Source of the DNA: an uncultured Christensenella sp.
Lineage (GTDB): Bacteria; Bacillota; Clostridia; Christensenellales; Borkfalkiaceae
Reading direction: 5' to 3'
DNA: 64,000 bases
Assembly (NCBI GenBank): GCA_910587015.1
Contig: CAJUME010000003.1
Span: 1 to 64,000, forward strand
The first letter of the stretch is position 1; every line of letters begins with the position of its first letter. Shown one piece after another: positions 60,701 through 64,000 of the stretch. The position numbers were made by a program, and so were the translations under genes. Below the pieces are notes generated by a model. The model made no database searches and was not told the origin of the DNA. It saw only the letters and a list, made by a program, of their open reading frames with translations.

Positions 60701-62160
60701 GAGTTTCTCAGATATTCGGGCGAGCTTACGCTGCTGCCGTGGTATCTTATGTTGGTGTCTGCCGTGAAGATTTTATCGTCCGCATCGCTCGTCAGTGTGC
60801 AATAGGTCTTGTTTGCTTCTATTTTCGTTGCATATTCGTTGTAGCTGCTCTTGTATTCGCTTGTCTCGTTTCCGTTGTCGTCAAGCGCCTTCTCGTCAAG
60901 AGAGCGGAACTTTTCAACAGAAACGTTATCGAAGAATGCGTAACCCGTGCACTTTTCGCTGTTCGCGCTCTGGCCGAGGCCGAGGTTAAGCTGAATGGTG
61001 CTGTCCGCAAAGTCGCATGCGTTCACATAAACGGTGTATTTAAGCCAGCCGTTGTTCTGCTCTATTGCAGAAGGGTTGTCCTTGTTCTGGCTTATAATTT
61101 TTTCTGTGTTTATCGCCTTGATTTTAAAGGAGTCGAGCGAGGTGCCGTTAACTGTCTGGCTGACTTCTATAAACGCGCCTCTGTCCTGGTCGTCAAGCTG
61201 GCTGTAGCCCTTGTCGAATTTCAAGTCTGAGGTCTTTACCCATACGGAAATTTCCGCCGCGGTGTTCGCTTCGAGAGTAATCGTCTGCGAGGCAAAATAT
61301 TGCGATATACCGTTATAGCTGTTGTTGGAGGGGAAGTTGTGCACCATTAAAACGTTGTCGCAGGGGAATTTAAGCTCCTCATCGTAATAATGGTTGCCGT
61401 TGCCGTCCTTGTAAACGGTCACCTTTTTACCGTTTTCGTCCTCGTAATAGCTTTCGCTGTCGGTATCGGTAAATTTAAAGGGAGTGCCGGGGTTGTCGAT
61501 AAGCGCAAATCTTACCGACTCGCCAAGACTGCCGTCCTCGTTCACAAAATAATATTCGTTATCGGCGGTTTCACCTTCCGCAGCTTCCTTCTTTTTAACC
61601 TCTTTATTACCGAAGTAGTGCTTTCCGTCGCGCTCGGTTATGCCGAAGTAGTCCTCATAGGTCTGATATTTGATATAGCTGTCCTCAACGTCCTCGGCAG
61701 AAAGCATTGCCGCATAGGTGTCCTTATACAGCAAATCGCGTGCCTTCATGCCGTTGTAATCGACGTAATCCTCGTCGGTCGTCTTTAAATCGGCGTTGTA
61801 TTCAAGCTTTCCTCTCAGCTCTGCGGCGGTAAGCCTGTCCCATTCATAGGAGGAGGTGCCGATAATTCCCGACATCGAGTTAGAGCTGTCGCCCGAGCGC
61901 GTCCAGCTGTCGGCGGTCTTTATAAGATAGACGGCCTTTCCGTCCTTAATGTATTCCTCGCTCGGATAATTGAAGAACTCGAAATTGCCGTTCTTTAAAA
62001 GCTGGGTATCCTCCTGCTTGGGCGCCAGCGCCGTGGGCTTTTCTTCCTTGTCCGTTTTAGCGCAGGCCGCCGCAAAGCCCGTGCAGGTAACCGCCGCGGC
62101 TGCAAGCAACGCTATAACCGACTTTCTTTTTTTGCTTTTGAGATAATTGTTTTTAGACAT
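57709..62160 (-). CDS. Giant surface lipoprotein with CBM-like modules and C-terminal membrane anchor
   Basis: The start is ATG 62160 because AAGGTG lies 7 nt upstream; 1483 residues. A lipoprotein signal ends GFAAAC (Cys33). At least two jelly-roll, CBM-like modules are visible: one begins LLKNGNFEFFNY and ends GYAFFDNVSVEKF, with AEISVWVKTSDL inside; another contains MIVSFWVKTADMGG and ends NYGWAAFANLQTL. A third partial set (SIKVKASNGANAYVY, VTVNFFIHTGSEG) follows. Near the end one membrane helix (FWLYIASIVLVVALLITLV) is followed by a basic stretch and an acidic ~75-residue tail. So both ends appear membrane-attached. Glycan binding is inferred. Confidence 0.8.
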   Translation of the reverse strand: MSKNNYLKSKKRKSVIALLAAAAVTCTGFAAACAKTDKEEKPTALAPKQEDTQLLKNGNFEFFNYPSEEYIKDGKAVYLIKTADSWTRSGDSSNSMSGIIGTSSYEWDRLTAAELRGKLEYNADLKTTDEDYVDYNGMKARDLLYKDTYAAMLSAEDVEDSYIKYQTYEDYFGITERDGKHYFGNKEVKKKEAAEGETADNEYYFVNEDGSLGESVRFALIDNPGTPFKFTDTDSESYYEDENGKKVTVYKDGNGNHYYDEELKFPCDNVLMVHNFPSNNSYNGISQYFASQTITLEANTAAEISVWVKTSDLKFDKGYSQLDDQDRGAFIEVSQTVNGTSLDSFKIKAINTEKIISQNKDNPSAIEQNNGWLKYTVYVNACDFADSTIQLNLGLGQSANSEKCTGYAFFDNVSVEKFRSLDEKALDDNGNETSEYKSSYNEYATKIEANKTYCTLTSDADDKIFTADTNIRYHGSSVSSPEYLRNSRHFRYLIDLASENGTGVEGNYQPITLGQDNTTAQLTAQKSEGKWYAVGTLDGETVKNNSIVSGINKNDTENYNLPKNVKGGIDTSKDLAGVFGTDGINGISGFDYSKKLNDALTGDNGFDKLPGYASGNNMLVLHSARGAAYTSTVSATTFTLGYDERMIVSFWVKTADMGGTPAATVKITDVDDEDSSATFTVDTTNKTTSFGDDKDIYNGWVRCFMFVENTCDDKDEVSGEYVSKTFKLEFSLGVTDVANASASSFNYGWAAFANLQTLKINEKIYGLTSAGDTAVKFSFAEDSDDNEHKGFADASGISDVKKEISKPSDYNGVNGGSSSVSDSIYSDGYDAQNTNGLAGLINKDGFKDYANWQTIRDAFNNSNNNAVSAWNEVFGEDCYQPLIIINNLRQYVENASANENTYTNYYILAENDYSGNVVSFNGKNYRKATSEDKYSEDTEYFSFAVNYGFVSENKNVAADSYQTVSIKVKASNGANAYVYLVDSNTREVMTYSTPKYTYYYDDEGNVLNTAYDKDDMTDEEHRAAIVYKLRKDGLYESVDSADKSLYANLNNLTKSYKYYKYETRGKYFKDDKGVNEILFDDLVDGQTYYYQDGKVADHFLCTESGKRVYEYVDGTYYYLVDGKRENEVKSFDTEKAPYRYVAPENSTPYMVNIDNATYGDDWVTVNFFIHTGSEGLDYRIEVWNGERGSSGINEDGTYTTGAVAFDYSAYSATSDNYSTLRSEYETKLINQYKQILESKNLLDKAEVKTETVAFFEGLVKELIADGSLTENDVKSVDEYSALYYTYTLYDSAAYEPFNADTAAEGETGYEYKISDNAETLGFFIYENKEENSYNVFADYSAVDKNVERTTVEDEGDEDTDKDEDPTNFWLYIASIVLVVALLITLVSLLLRDLLKKKRRTKNEKSLQKNNYRQRKRYIRKLHLVENEETDDNAPVADEAESTDENVADEAIEEAPAEEEVTEDVTEATDTDDNTDENGGEVNE

Positions 62161-62353
62161 AAACATACACCTTGGTTAAGCGGGCGGGTCAACCGTTTCC
62201 GCTATATATCTATTAATAATCGTACTAACTTATTTTAATATAATTGCCCTTTTATAGCAAGCAAAAACGCTTAAATCGGGCAAAAAAATTTATTATTTTT
62301 CATCTAATTGCAAAAACTTTTATCAAAGGATATTCGAAATCGGATTTTTGTAT

Positions 62354-62716
62354 ATGAAAATGAATAAAAGTTCACTCAAAAGAGTGTTTGCGGGTCTATT
62401 GACAGGCATAGTCAACGGCCTTTTCGGCGGCGGCGGGGGAATGGTGGTTGTCCCGCTTATGAAAAATATGCTCGGCTACGAGGAAAAGTACGCCCACGCC
62501 ACGGCAATACTCGTAATCGCGCCCGTCTGCGCGGCAAGCCTTGTAACCTACATTGTCAACGGCTATTTTTCTGCGGAGGTAATCCTTCCCGCGGCAATCG
62601 GCTCGGTCGCGGGCGGGCTTGTCGGCGCCGAGCTTTTAGATAAGCTGCCGGAGTTCTGGGTGAACGCAGTATTTCTTGCGGTTATGCTTGCGGCGGGCAT
62701 AAGAATGTTGTTTTAG
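62354..62716 (+). CDS. TauE/SafE family half-transporter, first half
   Basis: 120 residues from ATG 62354 (MKMNKSSLKRV); a TTG two codons earlier is possible. Four membrane helices and the GGGGG-rich GLFGGGGGMVVVPLM at the start, the DUF81 signature. The family exports or imports sulfite, sulfonates or other anions. It is a half-size protein followed after 20 nt by the second half; full-size members fuse both. Substrate unknown. Confidence 0.82.
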   Translation: MKMNKSSLKRVFAGLLTGIVNGLFGGGGGMVVVPLMKNMLGYEEKYAHATAILVIAPVCAASLVTYIVNGYFSAEVILPAAIGSVAGGLVGAELLDKLPEFWVNAVFLAVMLAAGIRMLF

Positions 62717-62736
62717 TTGTTTTTCGGAGGTTGAAT

Positions 62737-63111
62737 TTGAGCTTTATTTTATATCTGCTTGCGGGCTTTTTTTCGGGAATGCTCGGCGGCATGGGCATGG
62801 GCGGCGGCACGATTTTAATTCCCGCGCTGACAATACTATTCGGTGTCGAACAGCATATAGCGCAGGCAACCAATTTAATAGCCTTTCTGCCTATGGCGGC
62901 GTTCAGCCTTAGGGTGCATAAGGATAAGGGCAACCTCAAAACGCAGGGGGTGTGGTGGATTGTCGTGCCTGCGGTTTTAACCTCGGTCGCGGGCGGACTT
63001 GCCGCCTCGCTTTTGCCCGCTGCCGTGTTAAGGAAGCTTTTCGGTGCGTTTTTGGTGTTTCTGGCGTTGAAGGGCGTGCTTTCCCTGAAATTTCCCGCAA
63101 AAAAATTATAA
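62737..63111 (+). CDS. TauE/SafE family half-transporter, second half
   Basis: The start is TTG 62737 (MSFILYLLAGFF), since GGAGG lies 7 nt upstream; the TTG at 62731 is too close. 124 residues, four helices with GMLGGMGMGGGTILIPAL. It would pair with the preceding gene product to form the eight-helix carrier. Confidence 0.82.
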   Translation: MSFILYLLAGFFSGMLGGMGMGGGTILIPALTILFGVEQHIAQATNLIAFLPMAAFSLRVHKDKGNLKTQGVWWIVVPAVLTSVAGGLAASLLPAAVLRKLFGAFLVFLALKGVLSLKFPAKKL

Positions 63112-63114
63112 GCA

Positions 63115-63151
63115 AAGCCGCCCCTCGGGATAAATTCCCGAGGGGCGGCTT
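63115..63151. terminator. Bidirectional terminator
   Basis: A 16-bp perfect stem AAGCCGCCCCTCGGGA with its complement (63115-63130, 63136-63151, loop TAAAT). The minus strand is followed by TTTGCTTATAATTTTTTT. Confidence 0.93.
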
Positions 63152-63187
63152 AATATGCGGCTTGTTTTTATGCGCCGCAAAGCGGAA

Positions 63188-64000
63188 TTATTTCGAAATA
63201 AGCTTTTTAAAGGGCTTTAAGGTGAACATTTCCATTGCGTAAAGTATTCCGCCCGTAAACGCAAGCATCAGCGGAGCGCAGATAAGTATCTGTAACACCT
63301 CCGAAACATATCTTTGCAGAATTCCGTTCAGCAGCCACCCGAACATACACGCAACTGCGGAAACAAGTATGCTCCTTACCGTGTATTTGATATAGTCTAT
63401 GCCGTCGCACTTCTTTTTCAAAAGCCTCAAATTAAGCGCCGCGGTCACAAGCTGCGCCAGCGCAAGCCCGACTATGTACGAATAAATTCCGAGGAATTTG
63501 GTAAGCCCCGCTATCGAAGCAAGCATAAGTATCGCGCCTATGCAAAAGTAAATAAGCGTCCTTTTTTCGCAGTTCATCGAGTTCAATACGGTGTTCGTAA
63601 TCATTGTTATGCACATCGGCAGCATTATGAACGCGCTTATCATAACAATCTCTCCGCAAAGCTCGTTGTCGTACAGTAAAATACTAATCGCCTTGCCCAG
63701 AACAAACATTATCGGCATCAACAGCGTAGCTATAAAAATCGCCGCCTTTACCGTCTTTTCAACGTCGTGCTTAACGGCTTTTGTCTTGTTTTTGTAATAG
63801 TTTTCCGAAAGCTCGGGCGCAACAACAACCGCAATCGAGCCTATAAGCGTGTTGGGAATAAACAGCATAGGCACAGCCATACCCATAGCCACGCCGTAAA
63901 GCGCAATCGCCTCCGAGTTGGTGTAGCCGCAAAGATTAATCAGCAACGCGGGCAAAATAACCGCCACGGCGGAGTTTAGCAGCGAGGTAGAGGTGCGCAT
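63188..64000 (-). CDS. spoVB: SpoVB/MurJ-type flippase, 5' part outside window
   Basis: 270 residues are visible and the frame is open to the window edge, so the N-terminal half is missing (family ~500-550). The segment has at least seven membrane helices and the MVF/MATE-like pattern GVAMGMAVPMLFIPNTLIGS and VVAPELSENYY, typical of SpoVB, which moves lipid-linked peptidoglycan precursors during spore cortex synthesis. Another polysaccharide flippase of this superfamily is possible. Confidence 0.75.
   Translation of the reverse strand: MRTSTSLLNSAVAVILPALLINLCGYTNSEAIALYGVAMGMAVPMLFIPNTLIGSIAVVVAPELSENYYKNKTKAVKHDVEKTVKAAIFIATLLMPIMFVLGKAISILLYDNELCGEIVMISAFIMLPMCITMITNTVLNSMNCEKRTLIYFCIGAILMLASIAGLTKFLGIYSYIVGLALAQLVTAALNLRLLKKKCDGIDYIKYTVRSILVSAVACMFGWLLNGILQRYVSEVLQILICAPLMLAFTGGILYAMEMFTLKPFKKLISK

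Noticed and set aside
1..64000. tRNA, rRNA, prophage, integrase, transposase, toxin-antitoxin or defence genes
   Set aside because: None recognised on reading both strands.

Overview
The window looks like a chromosomal segment of an anaerobic, spore-forming, gut-associated member of the Clostridia (Firmicutes). The evidence is sporulation genes (sigH-like sigma factor, yabP, yabQ, a CwlD-like amidase, a SpoVB-like flippase at the right edge), a protein-arginine-kinase operon (mcsA-mcsB-clpC), oxygen-sensitive pyruvate formate-lyase, and host-directed functions (choloylglycine hydrolase, M60 mucin-type peptidase, several very large surface proteins). A more exact placement, such as an uncultured Christensenellales-like lineage, is only a guess. 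Coding density is high, most genes end in clean intrinsic terminators, and no tRNA, rRNA, CRISPR array, transposase or phage gene was seen.

Layout. 1-9.3 kb: the 3' part of a giant MBG/Ig-repeat surface protein with a C-terminal membrane anchor. 9.5-14.9 kb: choloylglycine hydrolase, a BspA-type leucine-rich-repeat protein and a divergent, AT-rich surface lipoprotein that may be translated from a leaderless mRNA. 14.95-16.7 kb: a translationally coupled pair of uncharacterised conserved genes (NifU-like scaffold plus GGGtGRT protein). 16.9-21.0 kb: mcsA-mcsB-clpC without ctsR. 21.2-25.3 kb: a hemolysin-III-family protein, then the pyruvate formate-lyase locus. 25.4-30.7 kb: a DUF5984-like protein, a secreted M60 peptidase and a CwlD-like amidase. 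30.8-39.9 kb: housekeeping genes mrnC-rlmB-sigH, dnaX-ybaB-recR-gpsA, a YwqG-like protein and typA. 40.0-42.7 kb: yabP-yabQ-divIC-ppx-M50 protease and a small zinc-ribbon gene. 42.8-47.3 kb: gyrB-gyrA. 47.4-57.6 kb: a P-type ATPase, serS, a PEP-utilising dikinase-like protein, a GT-A-like protein, an exonuclease, an RsmF-like methyltransferase and a lipoprotein. 57.7-62.2 kb: a second giant surface lipoprotein. 62.35-63.1 kb: two half-size TauE/SafE proteins. 63.2-64.0 kb: part of a SpoVB-like flippase.

The most interesting region is 21.95-25.34 kb. Pyruvate formate-lyase appears to be made as two proteins: a 675-residue catalytic body that stops just before the glycyl-radical domain, and a separate 77-residue protein carrying that domain (RVSGYAV). 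Between them is a ~123-bp palindromic element. The operon has a perfect TTGACA-N17-TATAAT promoter. Two 16-bp palindromes matching the NrdR box, centred 33 bp apart, lie just upstream of the -35. The leader reads as a ZTP (pfl) riboswitch with a compensatory pseudoknot change and an overlapping terminator. Together this suggests that the enzyme is controlled as a formate supplier for nucleotide synthesis (10-formyl-THF for purines, formate for anaerobic ribonucleotide reductase) rather than only as a fermentation enzyme. That interpretation is inference; the sequence patterns are directly visible.
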